Shown: one piece after another, positions 33,369-43,200 of the stretch | How positions within the stretch are numbered: position 1 is the stretch's first letter | How the letters are laid out: each line of letters begins with the position of its first letter | Assembly (NCBI GenBank): GCA_947445775.1 | Contig: CANFEB010000019.1 | Location: 1 to 46,110, forward strand | Source: Oligoflexales bacterium | GTDB lineage: Bacteria > Bdellovibrionota_B > Oligoflexia > Oligoflexales > RGVZ01 | Reading direction: 5' to 3' | Length of the DNA stretch: 46,110 bases | Program-made: the position numbers and the translations under genes | The notes under the pieces: model-generated | Databases searched by the model: none | Seen by the model: the letters and a program-made list of their open reading frames with translations, nothing else | Told to the model about the DNA's origin: nothing

Positions 33369-34336
33369 CCGCGGGTTCCACGACGCCGGAAATCATCGCC
33401 CGTCAATTCGGTGAATTCCATGGTTTCACGTAGGCGCGAAAAGACCCGGCTGCCCAGTCGGGATTCAAGGGATCCAAAAACCTCTGGACTGAAATCGCTG
33501 CGCGGAGAGCCCATGGTTCTTTCAAGGTCAATGTTAAAACTCATCGCGGGGCCGGAATCCGCCGTCAATGAATAGTTGGTGGAGGCGACAACGGAACGCT
33601 TCTGATTGTAGCGTCCGGCAATCAGGGTATCGGCAATGGTCCGTTCCCATTCCGTGTTACGGCCTTTACCCAATTCATCAATGATCAAGACATCGCACGA
33701 CATGAGGGGGGCCATCATGTGGGGGTCGGCCTTGCCATCGCTGTAGCCGGCCTTCAGTTCGCTTAAAAGTTGAAAAAAATCGGCAAAACATACTGAGTAC
33801 CCGCGGGCGGCGAGACACTTGGCCAAGGCCACCAGCAAAAACGTTTTGCCAACACCGACGCTGCCGCCGATCAATAATCCCGAGGAAACCGACGGCGAAA
33901 AGGTTTGAGCCCATTTTTGCAACCGGGCAGCCACCTGACGGCCGTTGCCGCTGCTGTTGGCAAACGAATCAAAGCTGGAATTTAGATACCGGGCCGGCAA
34001 TTGGGCGCTGGACAAGATGCCGGAAATCTTACGGGGCGAAGGCTCAACGCAGGAGCGGGCCACGCCGTCGATCACCATCCTCGACTGGCCCTGACAGATT
34101 TCACACTTGAGAACACAATTGCACATGCGGGCGGCGATGACGGGGCCCTCGGCCTCCAAAATATAACCACGACCGCCACAACAAGATTGAGGGAATTTCA
34201 TCTGGCAGGCCGCTGGGGTATTTGAGCCGGTTTGAGCGGCGCCCTTGGGCGTGTGGAGTCCCGGCGGCAAATTTGAAAAACGGTCGATCAACCGTCCAAT
34301 GCGATGCGTAGATTTTGCTTTCGAATCCCCGACCAT
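33365..34336 (-). CDS. DnaC/IstB-like AAA+ ATPase
   Basis: I place the start at ATG 34336 because GGAGG lies five bases upstream; a GTG at 34411 is also in frame. The 323-residue protein has a Cys-rich N-terminus (CC at 52-53, CNCVLKCEIC at 72-81) that may bind zinc, then LPARYLNSSFDSF, the usual lead-in to DnaC-type domains. Walker A is GGSVGVGKT (157-165) and Walker B is VLIIDELGKG (from 216). Such ATPases load replicative helicase or assist transposases. No transposase is adjacent, so a helicase-loader role is more likely. Confidence 0.75.
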   Translation of the reverse strand: MVGDSKAKSTHRIGRLIDRFSNLPPGLHTPKGAAQTGSNTPAACQMKFPQSCCGGRGYILEAEGPVIAARMCNCVLKCEICQGQSRMVIDGVARSCVEPSPRKISGILSSAQLPARYLNSSFDSFANSSGNGRQVAARLQKWAQTFSPSVSSGLLIGGSVGVGKTFLLVALAKCLAARGYSVCFADFFQLLSELKAGYSDGKADPHMMAPLMSCDVLIIDELGKGRNTEWERTIADTLIAGRYNQKRSVVASTNYSLTADSGPAMSFNIDLERTMGSPRSDFSPEVFGSLESRLGSRVFSRLRETMEFTELTGDDFRRRGTRG

Positions 34337-34580
34337 TAGGGCCTCCAGAGGAACTGATGCGGCTTGCCTGAAACGCCTTAAGGAACTATCTTCTTCACTC
34401 AGAAAAATCACCTGTCAAAAAGATGTTGACCGCCCGGCCAGTTTTATGGTGATCTCTCAATTAATAAAGTTTCCGTTAATTTTTTCCACATGTTGGACCC
34501 GCTTTTGGCAAGGATCGCCGAAAGTCGTCCCGCAACAGCCGAGCCGGATTAATTCCGTTTTCGGACGCAAAGGAATCGCC

Positions 34581-35498
34581 ATGGCTGGCATATTTTCAAG
34601 GACGAAGGTTTTATTCAGCGGACCAGTAAGTATTACTGTTTCTAAGGCAATTGCTATTGCCGCTTTGGTCGGCTTTACCGGTTTGGAGCCTGTGGCTCTG
34701 GCCGTGACGGAATCTGACATCGAATTTAACATCGAATCTGACATCATCGAACCACCGGCCAACATGCCGTCTTGGTTCTTTGAGCGCCGCATCATCGGCG
34801 ACAACAATCTAGAAAAAATCGAAGCCGCAAAATCGTCGAAGTACTACGCCATGACGCGCCCCATTGCGATCCTTAAGGACTCCAGCGACCAAGGCTTTTG
34901 CACGGGCTGGCGCGTTGCCGAGGACTTATTTGTGACGAATTTTCACTGCTGGGAATTCGCCGCTTGTAATGTCGTCTTTGAGCTGGACTACGAAACCGAC
35001 CGCGCCAGCGACAAACATGCAAAATTCCGTTGCGAGGCAGCCCTGGCCCAGAACGAACTCTATGATTACGCGATTTATAAGGTAAAACGTGTGAGCGACG
35101 AGAGCCGCAAAACTAAATCACGCCTTGAAATGCTAGCTGATGAAGGCGGCGTCATCACCATGTGGGGCGGCGAAATTTCGGTTGGACAACCCCTGATCGT
35201 CGCTGGCCACCCCCAAGGTCGCACCAAGGAAATCGATCGTTCCAAAGACTGCCTGGTGAGCACGATAGAGCCTGAAGAAATGGGCGGCCGCATGACGATC
35301 CGTCATACTTGCGACACTGAAGGTGGTTCCAGCGGGTCCCCGGTACTCGACCGCAAAACCGGCTTCGCTGTTGGCCTGCATTGGGGTGGTGAAGACAGCT
35401 ATAACATGTCAATCCCGATGAATTTGGTTCTGGATGACATGGAAAAAAATGTCGACGCCGCGACCTTCAAAAAGTTAACGATTGCAGGAAGAAAATAA
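34581..35498 (+). CDS. Secreted trypsin-like serine protease
   Basis: ATG 34581 follows AAGGA; the frame is open upstream without support. The 305-residue protein has a signal peptide (hydrophobic AIAIAALVGFTGL, near 23-35), a short acidic repeat (SDIEFNIESDIIE) and a chymotrypsin-fold domain with TNFHCW (His), LYDYAIYKV (Asp) and GGSSGSPVL (Ser). It is probably periplasmic or secreted. It is a different subfamily from the lipoprotein protease at 1775. Substrate unknown. Confidence 0.85.
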   Translation: MAGIFSRTKVLFSGPVSITVSKAIAIAALVGFTGLEPVALAVTESDIEFNIESDIIEPPANMPSWFFERRIIGDNNLEKIEAAKSSKYYAMTRPIAILKDSSDQGFCTGWRVAEDLFVTNFHCWEFAACNVVFELDYETDRASDKHAKFRCEAALAQNELYDYAIYKVKRVSDESRKTKSRLEMLADEGGVITMWGGEISVGQPLIVAGHPQGRTKEIDRSKDCLVSTIEPEEMGGRMTIRHTCDTEGGSSGSPVLDRKTGFAVGLHWGGEDSYNMSIPMNLVLDDMEKNVDAATFKKLTIAGRK

Positions 35499-35526
35499 GT
35501 TTCCTGATACGCTGGGCAATAACCAA

Positions 35527-35563
35527 AAAAATCCGCCACACTGACGAAGTGTGGCGGATTTTT
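35527..35563. terminator. Perfect bidirectional terminator
   Basis: AAAAATCCGCCACACT (35527-35542) pairs fully with AGTGTGGCGGATTTTT (35548-35563) around GACGA. It serves the plus-strand protease and possibly the convergent metal-transport operon. Confidence 0.9.
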
Positions 35564-35628
35564 GTTTGCGCGCCGCCCTATTTTGCTACCGGAACGGAAG
35601 CGCCAGCGCCAATCAAATTCACGACCAT

Positions 35629-36006
35629 CTAAAACAGCAGTTTTGGCGCAATGTAGGCGAAAAAAGCTCCGGTTGCAAACGCCCCAAGGCTGACAAAGAG
35701 CACGATTTTACTGGTATACCGCCCCCTGATGCACGCATCCCGCAGCCTCGGATCCACGGGACAGGGGGCATTGCGACCACGCCAAATCACAAAACTATTC
35801 AGAGCGAGCATCGATCCAGCAAAAATGAATATTCCAGCTTTATGCTCCGATGCCCATATAAGACCAGGAATACTACTGGCCAATCCCGCCATCACCGAGC
35901 CAAGCCCAAGACTGACCAAGAGAGTTGGCAAGGCACAGCAGATCAGTGTGCCCATCGAACCAAACAGTGCGAAGCTACTGAGAAGTGCCTCTCTGAAGCG
36001 CGTCAT
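35629..36006 (-). CDS. MerT-like membrane metal-transport protein
   Basis: The 125-residue protein starts at ATG 36006, one base after the stop of the HMA gene. It has four hydrophobic segments (about 8-35, 38-53, 57-75, 100-121). A Cys pair lies in the first (LICCALPTLLVSLGLG, Cys23-24), as in MerT, where vicinal cysteines pass Hg(II) across the membrane. Two more cysteines (82 and 92) lie between segments. The metal may be mercury or another soft metal; no reductase or MerR gene is nearby. Confidence 0.65.
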   Translation of the reverse strand: MTRFREALLSSFALFGSMGTLICCALPTLLVSLGLGSVMAGLASSIPGLIWASEHKAGIFIFAGSMLALNSFVIWRGRNAPCPVDPRLRDACIRGRYTSKIVLFVSLGAFATGAFFAYIAPKLLF

Positions 36007-36007
36007 T

Positions 36008-36286
36008 CTACTTGCCAATGTCGGCGTCATAACCTGACTCTTTAAGGATCTCGATGATTTTCTCATTGGACAAACTCTCGCCCTTTTTAAACTTCAACTT
36101 TACATACTTTTTTTCAAGACTGATCTGGATACTTTCGACTTCTTTTTGTGCCATAAATTTCTTCTCAATTCCTTGAGCACAGAAAGCGCAGACCATTCCC
36201 TTAACGCTCACTTTAACCTCGGCGTTGTCTGCGGCAAATACGGGAGCGGTAAGAGTGATTGCCAGTGCCAGTATTAGTTTCTTCAT
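36008..36286 (-). CDS. Periplasmic HMA-domain metal-binding protein (MerP-like)
   Basis: ATG 36286 follows GGAGG. A signal peptide (MKKLILALAITLTAPVFAAD) leads into one ferredoxin-like HMA domain with GMVCAFCAQGI (Cys33, Cys36). This 92-residue layout matches MerP, which binds Hg(II) in the periplasm and hands it to MerT. The adjoining MerT-like gene supports that pairing. CAFC in place of the usual CxxC residues may tune metal choice. Confidence 0.8.
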   Translation of the reverse strand: MKKLILALAITLTAPVFAADNAEVKVSVKGMVCAFCAQGIEKKFMAQKEVESIQISLEKKYVKLKFKKGESLSNEKIIEILKESGYDADIGK

Positions 36287-36300
36287 ATTTCGGACCTCCA

Positions 36301-36942
36301 TCAAATGTGAATCATAAAGTTAAATGCGATCGATCCATCAAAACTCGCGCCAACCTCCCAAAGAACATTCTTCATGTAAAAACGCAAAAATTGTGTTGTC
36401 TCAATTTTTGTTTCGTCGAGGTGTTTATCAAACTGAGCAATGTACCAGACATTGAGATCCCCGTAGTCGGCTAAAAACGGCGCAAAACCAAGGCGAAGTT
36501 TTGTGTGGTTGTAGTCTTGCTGTGGCAGTGCCGCGTTGGCCGCATTGTTGCGCCTGAGATAAAGATGCTCAAGGTAGGTGTAGTACTTCCTGCTCTCCCA
36601 ATCGAGAACGACCTCACCCAAATGAGTGCTTGATACCTTCGTTCCGAACTTCTCCGATCCGGACCCAAAACTGGTATAAATGTTTGCCTGGGAATCAGGC
36701 TCATTCCACCGACGGAGCAGTAAATTTGCCCGTGGAATATAAAACTCAGACCCAGAGTCTCGCAAGTATGTGTGAGCCAAGGCAAATCGCGGTGTAAAGG
36801 AGTATGTCAGCAGAAGCTCATTCATCTTTTGAGAGTTGTAGGACATGATCCCGATACCATCCTGGTAGCTGACAGGGTGAGCCAACACGGAAGTCCAAGG
36901 CCACACTAAGATCAGCCAAAAAATATAACGCCGTAAAATCAT
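36301..36942 (-). CDS. Predicted outer-membrane protein of the metal operon
   Basis: ATG 36942 has GGAGG-like AGGGGG upstream; the frame is open 16 codons further. The 213-residue product has a signal peptide (MILRRYIFWLILVWPWTSVL, cleavage after LAH or near it) and alternating aromatic strands (FYIPRANLLLRRW, YYTYLEHLYLRR, LNVWYIAQFDKHL), suggesting a beta-barrel. It lies 15 bases before the MerP-like gene, so it may be a channel for the same metal. No family recognised. Confidence 0.6.
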   Translation of the reverse strand: MILRRYIFWLILVWPWTSVLAHPVSYQDGIGIMSYNSQKMNELLLTYSFTPRFALAHTYLRDSGSEFYIPRANLLLRRWNEPDSQANIYTSFGSGSEKFGTKVSSTHLGEVVLDWESRKYYTYLEHLYLRRNNAANAALPQQDYNHTKLRLGFAPFLADYGDLNVWYIAQFDKHLDETKIETTQFLRFYMKNVLWEVGASFDGSIAFNFMIHI

Positions 36943-36979
36943 CGCAGCCCCCTCCTTCTCGATTTTCAGGAGATCTTCG

Positions 36980-37438
36980 TCAAAATTCACAGATCAAAGC
37001 ATCGGCCAGCCCCCGCGCTGCATCAAGTGCTTCATTGGGCGTGGTCACATGATTTTTGAAACGTGACGCCTCGGCCCAAGGATGGGACGTCGGGTCGGCT
37101 TCCTCGCGGTAGCGCGGGATCACGTGCCAGTGCAAATGCTCGACAACATTTCCAAGGGAAGCGTAATTAATTTTTAGTGGCTTATAAACTTGGGCAATGG
37201 CGCGTCCGGCGCGAAAGACATCTGCCATGACCGCCTGCTGCACGTCGATTGGCAAATCATGCATCTCGCGGGCATGCTGCCTGGCAATCACCATACAATA
37301 GCCGCGGAAAAATTGGTGTTCGCCCACGACAGTGATCGTATGTTCGTTGACGGCAATCAGGCGGGGACCTGCGCCACCTGCAACATCGCGGCACAGGGGG
37401 CAAGTGGCAAGATGATGATGCTGCTCCTGATGCTGCAA
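36980..37438 (-). CDS. HIT-family nucleotide-binding hydrolase
   Basis: The 152-residue protein has the histidine-triad motif HLHWHVIPR (His101, 103, 105) and an N-terminal CPLC pair. HIT enzymes hydrolyse or transfer nucleotides such as AMP conjugates. The start is TTG 37438 with AAGGAA upstream. It sits 18 bases after the CAP-domain gene, so they are likely one transcript. The exact substrate cannot be told. Confidence 0.85.
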   Translation of the reverse strand: MQHQEQHHHLATCPLCRDVAGGAGPRLIAVNEHTITVVGEHQFFRGYCMVIARQHAREMHDLPIDVQQAVMADVFRAGRAIAQVYKPLKINYASLGNVVEHLHWHVIPRYREEADPTSHPWAEASRFKNHVTTPNEALDAARGLADALICEF

Positions 37439-37456
37439 AGGAAATTCCTTTCCGGG

Positions 37457-38176
37457 TTACCAGCCGAACTGCTGGCACCAATATGGACCATTTGACTTGA
37501 CCATGCCGACACCAATCGACTTAAAACCCTGACGCAAAATATTAGCCCGGTGCCCAGGTGAATTCATCCAAGCCGTGACCACTTCCTTTGCATCAGCCTG
37601 ATTCCAAGCGACGTTTTCGCCACCAAAATCCATGTTGCTATGATACATGCTTCGGCGCGAAGCCATGTTTCCCGCCCACTGACGGCAATTGTTCAACAGG
37701 TGAGGGCTTACCTTTAATATCGCCAGACCGAATTTTTGACGCTCGGCATTGGTCAATTCAATCACCTTGCGTTCAAAATCTTTTATGGCAACGCCTTCAG
37801 GATTCGGCGCAAGGGGTGTGCTGGCCAGCTCCGGGTCTGCCGGGGGAGGTGGAGGAGATGCCGGTGGTGAAATTCCTGGAACGCCAGCAGGCGGCGCCTC
37901 ATCGACTGACGGGGGAATGCGCACCGGGGTTTCATCCGCGCCATCGTCTTTGATATATTCGGGCATAAACTCGGCAAAGGAAACCGCTGCATCGCCAATG
38001 GCCGAGGTCTCCGCCGGGGAATTCACTCGTCCACAGGCGGCCGTGATACCAGAAGTCAGGGCCACGGCCATCAAAGGGGCAGACATGCGAAAATACATCC
38101 GGGCATAAATCCGGGCATAAGTCTGGGCAAAGCTGAGGCGAGCATGGTTCGTGTTCAATTTGAGGGAGTGGCGCAT
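37457..38176 (-). CDS. CAP-domain (SCP/PR-1-like) lipoprotein
   Basis: The 239-residue protein has an N-terminal signal with a degenerate lipobox (ITAACG), a long Pro/Ala-rich linker (about 85-125) and a C-terminal CAP domain: ELTNAERQKFGLAILKVSPH, HSNMDFGGENVAW and WMNSPGHRANIL. Bacterial CAP proteins are extracellular and poorly understood; some bind lipids or act in adhesion. The leader contains YARIYARMYFRM from a short DNA repeat (38092-38126). ATG 38176 follows AGGAC. Confidence 0.8.
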   Translation of the reverse strand: MRHSLKLNTNHARLSFAQTYARIYARMYFRMSAPLMAVALTSGITAACGRVNSPAETSAIGDAAVSFAEFMPEYIKDDGADETPVRIPPSVDEAPPAGVPGISPPASPPPPPADPELASTPLAPNPEGVAIKDFERKVIELTNAERQKFGLAILKVSPHLLNNCRQWAGNMASRRSMYHSNMDFGGENVAWNQADAKEVVTAWMNSPGHRANILRQGFKSIGVGMVKSNGPYWCQQFGW

Positions 38177-38313
38177 GGTTGCCGTCCTTTATTCCTGGTT
38201 GAATCCTGGCAATCTGCAAGGATGACGCCAACGAAGGGATCGAGACAACACTCTGTAATTACTTGTTTTTTATTAACAAAACCCAAAGAAAAACGCCCAA
38301 GAATTAGCCAGTG

Positions 38314-39804
38314 TCAACTGCGCAGCGCCGCCAGCACCGCGTCTATGCTCTTTTTGGCATCGCCAAAAAGCATGCGGCTATTGCTGTTATAAAAAAGTGG
38401 ATTGTCGACACCCGCATAGCCGGAAGCCATACCCCGCTTTAGGACCACGCAGGTTTTGGCCTTCCAGACTTCAAGTACCGGCATGCCGTAGATTGGACTG
38501 GACTCATCGGTCTGGGCCGCCGGGTTCACAACGTCATTCGCCCCGACCACGATCACGACATCCGTTGTCGGCAGGTCATCGTTGATCTCGTCCATCTCCA
38601 GGACGATGTCATAGGGCACATTGGCCTCGGCCAAGAGCACGTTCATATGGCCCGGCAATCGGCCGGCGACCGGATGGATTCCAAAACGGACGTTGACGCC
38701 ACGTTTACGCAAAATGTCGGTAATTTCCCGAATGGGATGCTGTGCCTGAGCCACGGCCATGCCGTATCCAGGAACGATGACAACGCTCTTGGCTGCCGTC
38801 AAAAGATCTGCAACCTCCGCCGCCTCCACCGCAATAACTTCTCCCACAGGGGCCTTACCGGTGCTGGATGACGACGCCGCTAGTTTGCCCCCGCCCGTAC
38901 CAAAGCCGCCGAGGATCACGCTGACAAAACTACGATTCATTGCCCGACACATGATGAAACTGAGGATCGCGCCACTGCTGCCGACCAGAGCGCCCGTAAC
39001 AATGAGCAAGTCATTGGCCAGCATAAAGCCAGCCGCCGCAGCCGCCCACCCCGAATAGCTGTTCAGCATCGACACCACGACGGGCATATCCGCACCACCA
39101 ATGGCCATCACCATATGCACGCCAATCACACAGGCAATCGCCGTCATCAACAAGAGCGGTACAAGACCCGGCGCCACGCCATCCATGAACGGGTCGATCC
39201 CGGCGGTGGCCGACTGGACAAACGAAATTCCCAACCACAAAGATGCAACGACCATCGCTAAATTCAACCAATGCCGGCCTGGCAACGTCAGAGGACTACC
39301 CGACAAAGAACCACGCAATTTAAAAAAGGCGATGATCGACCCCGTGAAAGTCACGGCCCCAATGAACACCCCGATAAAAATTTCGATGTCGTGAATCATC
39401 ATCAACGAATGTGCAGCTGCTTGCGACAACGATTCGGCACCGAGTCCATTCCCGCCTGTGTGCCCGCCGGTGTGCGGCGCCTGCAAAAAGTTACCAACGC
39501 CAACCAGAACGGCTGCCAGACCAACAAAACTGTGCAGCACCGCAACCAGTTCTGGCATCGAGGTCATGGCCACCCGCGACGCTAAAACCGCACCGATCAG
39601 CGATCCAGCAATGATTGCCGGCATGAGCAGGGAAAATTCCGTCACGGTGGCGCTGAGGGCCGTCACTGCCACGGCAATGAAAATTCCGGCGAAACCGTAA
39701 AAATTTCCGCGACGCGCTGTTTCTTGCGCCGAAAGCCCGCCTAGGCTCAGAATGAACAGCATGCTGGCAAGAAGATAACTGACAGTTAAAATGGTTTGAG
39801 GCAC
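38314..39804 (-). CDS. pntB: NAD(P) transhydrogenase subunit beta
   Basis: The 496-residue membrane subunit couples proton flow to hydride transfer from NADH to NADP+. It has about nine hydrophobic segments in the first 280 residues and a C-terminal NADP-binding domain with [37 protein letters not shown] and [15 protein letters not shown]. The start is GTG 39804 with AGGAG upstream. It follows pntA after a duplicated junction. Confidence 0.95.
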   Translation of the reverse strand: MPQTILTVSYLLASMLFILSLGGLSAQETARRGNFYGFAGIFIAVAVTALSATVTEFSLLMPAIIAGSLIGAVLASRVAMTSMPELVAVLHSFVGLAAVLVGVGNFLQAPHTGGHTGGNGLGAESLSQAAAHSLMMIHDIEIFIGVFIGAVTFTGSIIAFFKLRGSLSGSPLTLPGRHWLNLAMVVASLWLGISFVQSATAGIDPFMDGVAPGLVPLLLMTAIACVIGVHMVMAIGGADMPVVVSMLNSYSGWAAAAAGFMLANDLLIVTGALVGSSGAILSFIMCRAMNRSFVSVILGGFGTGGGKLAASSSSTGKAPVGEVIAVEAAEVADLLTAAKSVVIVPGYGMAVAQAQHPIREITDILRKRGVNVRFGIHPVAGRLPGHMNVLLAEANVPYDIVLEMDEINDDLPTTDVVIVVGANDVVNPAAQTDESSPIYGMPVLEVWKAKTCVVLKRGMASGYAGVDNPLFYNSNSRMLFGDAKKSIDAVLAALRS

Positions 39805-39819
39805 GGGTGTGGTGCTCCT

Positions 39820-39834
39820 TTATTTTCTGAACAT
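39820..39834 (-). other. Four-codon mini-ORF linking pntA and pntB
   Basis: The pntA stop is TAATG, opening ATG-TTC-AGA-AAA-TAA (MFRK), which repeats the last four codons of pntA. The ribosome site for pntB follows directly. The unit ATGTTCAGAAA occurs twice, 15 bases apart. Confidence 0.6.
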
Positions 39835-41447
39835 TACTTTCTGAACATTTTAAGCATACGTTGAGTGACCAAAAATCCGCCGGCAATATTGATCGTCGCA
39901 AGCAGCACTGCTACCGCCGCCAACCATGTGCTGGTGTGCTCCATCGGCCCTGAAATTTGCAGCATTGCCCCAATGACAATGATGCCGCTGATGGCATTGG
40001 TCACACTCATGAGGGGCGTGTGCAAGGCTGGGCTGACATTCCAAACCACCTGCCAGCCAATGAAGCAGGCCAGAATAAATACCGTCAGATGATTAAGAAA
40101 TTCCGCAGGAACCACCAGGCCAAGGCCCCCGAGAAGTCCAGCCAGAGACAGCCAAAAAATAGCCGCTTTACCGGCTTTTGCAGGCTGTTTTGCAGCTCCA
40201 TGCCCCGATTTTGATTTTCTTGGTGACGGGCTTGTGTTTGCGCTTAAGTTTGCGCTTGGTATCGTTGTTGCGGTTTTGACATTGATTTTGGCAGTGGCTG
40301 CGCCTGTCGCAGCCGGCACCGGTTTTTTCGGAGGCGGCCAGGTGACTTCTCCGCCATGTGTGACCAAGGCAGGACGGACGATGTCGTCTTCTAGGTCGAT
40401 GCGAAAAGATGTTTTTTCTTTGCCGCACATGGATTCAACAAGATTGAGCATATTATTGCCCAACAGCTGACTGGCCTGGGACGCCATACGCGATGGCAGG
40501 TCGCTAAAACCGATGATCGACACACCGTGAACCACGGCCAGCTGACCGGGACGCGTCAGGGCACAGTTGCCCCCCTGCTCTGCCGCCAAATCAACGATCA
40601 CACTGCCACGACGCATGGATTCCACCATCTCCGCCGTGATCAGGACCGGAGCCTTAATTCCCGGAATCAAAGCCGTTGTGATGATGATGTCGACCTCTTT
40701 TGCCTGTTGAGCAAAGAGTTCCATTTCAGCCTTGATGAACTCCGGCGACATGACCTTGGCGTAACCGCCCTCGCCCGTGCCGTCTTCGTGGAAGTTAAGT
40801 TCCAAAAACTCAGCGCCCATGCTGGTGATCTGCTCCTTGACTTCAGGGCGCGTGTCAAAGGCCCGGACAATGGCGCCAAGTGCCCTCCCCGCCCCAATCG
40901 CCGCCAGGCCCGCGACCCCGGCACCAATGATCATGATTTTGGCCGGAGGCATTTTGCCGGCTGCCGTGATCTGTCCCGTAAAGGGCCGGCTAAAGGCCGC
41001 AGCGGCTTCAATCACTGCGCGGTAACCGGCAAGGTTTGCCATGGAACTAAGGACGTCCATTTTTTGGGCGCGGGTCGTTCGCGGGATCGAGTCCAAAGCC
41101 AGCGTCGAAATTTTCGCCGCAGCAAGGCTTTTCAGAATTTCTGGATTCTGCGCGGGCGCGATCAAACTTGCCAAAAACACCCCGGGTTTGCACATGGCAA
41201 TTTCACCAGGGGACGGGGCACGAACCTTCAAAATCACGTCCGCCGTGGCCAACAGTGATTTGGCATCGGCCGCAATCAGGGCGCCAGCCGCCGCGTATTG
41301 AGCATCATCAAAGCCCGCCTCCAGGCCGGCTTCACTTTGCACGGCAACGTCAAATCCAAGTTTTTTGAATTTCTCGACATTACCCGGCGTAATGGCCACG
41401 CGACGCTCGCCCGGAAAAACTTCCCGTAAAACCACTAATTTTTTCAT
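39834..41447 (-). CDS. pntA: NAD(P) transhydrogenase subunit alpha
   Basis: The 537-residue protein has an N-terminal NAD-binding domain related to alanine dehydrogenase ([53 protein letters not shown]) and a C-terminal membrane part with about four segments, so it is the E. coli-like fused alpha subunit. A Lys/Ser/Thr-rich linker (about 375-415) joins them and is longer than usual. ATG 41447 follows GGAAG. It acts with PntB in the inner membrane to supply NADPH. Confidence 0.95.
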   Translation of the reverse strand: MKKLVVLREVFPGERRVAITPGNVEKFKKLGFDVAVQSEAGLEAGFDDAQYAAAGALIAADAKSLLATADVILKVRAPSPGEIAMCKPGVFLASLIAPAQNPEILKSLAAAKISTLALDSIPRTTRAQKMDVLSSMANLAGYRAVIEAAAAFSRPFTGQITAAGKMPPAKIMIIGAGVAGLAAIGAGRALGAIVRAFDTRPEVKEQITSMGAEFLELNFHEDGTGEGGYAKVMSPEFIKAEMELFAQQAKEVDIIITTALIPGIKAPVLITAEMVESMRRGSVIVDLAAEQGGNCALTRPGQLAVVHGVSIIGFSDLPSRMASQASQLLGNNMLNLVESMCGKEKTSFRIDLEDDIVRPALVTHGGEVTWPPPKKPVPAATGAATAKINVKTATTIPSANLSANTSPSPRKSKSGHGAAKQPAKAGKAAIFWLSLAGLLGGLGLVVPAEFLNHLTVFILACFIGWQVVWNVSPALHTPLMSVTNAISGIIVIGAMLQISGPMEHTSTWLAAVAVLLATINIAGGFLVTQRMLKMFRK

Positions 41448-41487
41448 GAAATCTTCCCGGAAAAATAAAATATCAGATCATACAAGA

Positions 41488-42111
41488 TTACGTCGTTATT
41501 GCAGGAACAGGAAGATCAGCCATCCGGATCATCCACGCTGCCAAATGTGGCGCCACACGGGGCAAATCAATTTGCGCCTCCACGGCTAATGCAGCAAACG
41601 GATACAGCGCCACATCGGCCAATCCCGGGCGGCCCTCGCCGCTCAAAAACGAGCACTGGGTCAATCGCGCCTCTAAAACGGGCAGTTCACGCTTGATTTT
41701 CTTGGCGGCAGCCTCTGCGGCACCCACCCTCGGTTTCAACCCGTAGCGCGCGGCCATATTCAAGTTCCAGGCAAGTTCAATGAAGGGAGGGGCCCCATGC
41801 TGGCTGACATACTCAAGCCATTGGTCGGCCACCGCACGCCGCTGCAAATCTTCCGGATACCATTCAAACAATCCGTCGCGGGCTACAAGATAACGCAAGA
41901 TCGCCAGAGATTCTGACAGCGCAAAGCCGTTGTCCACAATGGCAGGGACTCGACCGAAAGGAGTGATGTCCAAATAGGTTTTCTCAAGATGTTCGCGATT
42001 TTCCAAAGCGACTTGGATGCGCGTTGCAGAAATGCCGGTCCAGTCGAGAAAACAGAGGACACGCCGTGCGTAGGGGGACTCTGGGTGAAACCATACCTTG
42101 ATGACTGGCAT
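41488..42111 (-). CDS. Glutathione S-transferase family protein
   Basis: The 207-residue protein has a thioredoxin-like N-terminal domain (FHPESPYARRVLCFLDWTGI; FGRVPAIVDNGFALSESLAI, the cis-Pro and glutathione-contact segment) and a helical C-terminal domain with RPGLADVALYPFAAL. ATG 42111 follows GAGGGG. It lies 40 bases upstream of pntA on the same strand. Substrate unknown. Confidence 0.85.
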   Translation of the reverse strand: MPVIKVWFHPESPYARRVLCFLDWTGISATRIQVALENREHLEKTYLDITPFGRVPAIVDNGFALSESLAILRYLVARDGLFEWYPEDLQRRAVADQWLEYVSQHGAPPFIELAWNLNMAARYGLKPRVGAAEAAAKKIKRELPVLEARLTQCSFLSGEGRPGLADVALYPFAALAVEAQIDLPRVAPHLAAWMIRMADLPVPAITT

Positions 42112-42204
42112 AAATTGCCCCTCGCTTTTACAGAACTGTGACTCGGCAACTATCTAAAAATGCCCGAGACTATAAAAGTCAAAAACATACTGGGAGACAA
42201 TCAC

Positions 42205-43197
42205 ATGGCATCGCTCCACATCCAGACACCATCACAGCCGCCATCACAGCCGCCATCACAGTCGCCGTCACCGCCGCCGTCAACCATCCCCACGGCGACC
42301 AATAACCCAACCCATACCACTGGCCTGAACTATGGATCCGTTCTTTGGATCCCCCTCATGCACGTGGGCGCCTTGGCGGCGATTCCTTTTTTCTCAACGC
42401 GCAACCTTGCCGTTGCAGCTCTACTTTATTTCGTCACGGGTTGTCTTGGCATCACTTTGACCTATCACCGCATGCTGGCCCACAGAACCTTTGCTGTGCC
42501 AAAATGGCTGGAACGCATTTTAGCGACCTTCGCGGCTTTGGCCATGGAGGGCGGCCCGATCAAGTGGATTGGCCACCACCGGATGCACCACGCCCACGCC
42601 GACACGGATTTGGACCCCCATGATTCGCGGCGCGGTTTCTTTTATTGCCACGTCGGCTGGACGTTCCTCTACAAGCCGGCCTTTGACGATCCCGAGCGCC
42701 AACGCAAATTCGCCCGCGACATCTACAACGATCCCTATTACCGCTGGCTGGACACGACCCCGGGAATGTTGATTCCCCAGGCCATCCTCGCTGGGATTCT
42801 ATTTTTGGTTGCCGGCGGCGGCATGGCGGGCCTGGGCCTTATCTTGTGGGGCGTTTGCCTCCGGATGACCCTTGTTTACCACGCCACCTGGTTGGTCAAT
42901 AGCGCCACGCATTTCTTTGGCTACAAAAACTACGCGGTCGATGACATGTCGCGTAACACTTGGTGGGTGGCCCTTTTCGGCTTTGGTGAGGGGTGGCACA
43001 ACAACCACCATGCCCATCCAGGATGCGTCGAAGCCGGCCACAAGTGGTGGGAATTCGATATCACGATGGGGGTCGTTCGCCTGCTGAACAGTCTAGGTCT
43101 GGTGACCAAGATGAAGTCCATCCGTGACCACGCCGCCTCCAAAGATCTTGGCGACGAAGCCGTTGGCGAGGCCGAGGCCGTTGCTGGAGCCGTTTAG
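42205..43197 (+). CDS. Acyl-lipid/acyl-CoA fatty-acid desaturase
   Basis: ATG 42205 follows GGGAG; the frame is open upstream. The 330-residue membrane di-iron enzyme has the three histidine boxes: HRMLAH (88-93), HHRMHHAH (124-131) and HNNHHAH (265-271), with hydrophobic segments between. It resembles delta-9 desaturases. A Pro/Ser/Gln repeat (PSQPPSQPPSQSPSPPPS, about 9-26) precedes the core and comes from a short DNA repeat. It starts a three-gene operon. Confidence 0.92.
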   Translation: MASLHIQTPSQPPSQPPSQSPSPPPSTIPTATNNPTHTTGLNYGSVLWIPLMHVGALAAIPFFSTRNLAVAALLYFVTGCLGITLTYHRMLAHRTFAVPKWLERILATFAALAMEGGPIKWIGHHRMHHAHADTDLDPHDSRRGFFYCHVGWTFLYKPAFDDPERQRKFARDIYNDPYYRWLDTTPGMLIPQAILAGILFLVAGGGMAGLGLILWGVCLRMTLVYHATWLVNSATHFFGYKNYAVDDMSRNTWWVALFGFGEGWHNNHHAHPGCVEAGHKWWEFDITMGVVRLLNSLGLVTKMKSIRDHAASKDLGDEAVGEAEAVAGAV

Positions 43198-43200
43198 GCC

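Noticed and set aside
40527-41258. 243-codon open frame opposite pntA
   Set aside because: It lies within the coding region of pntA on the other strand and has no recognisable features.
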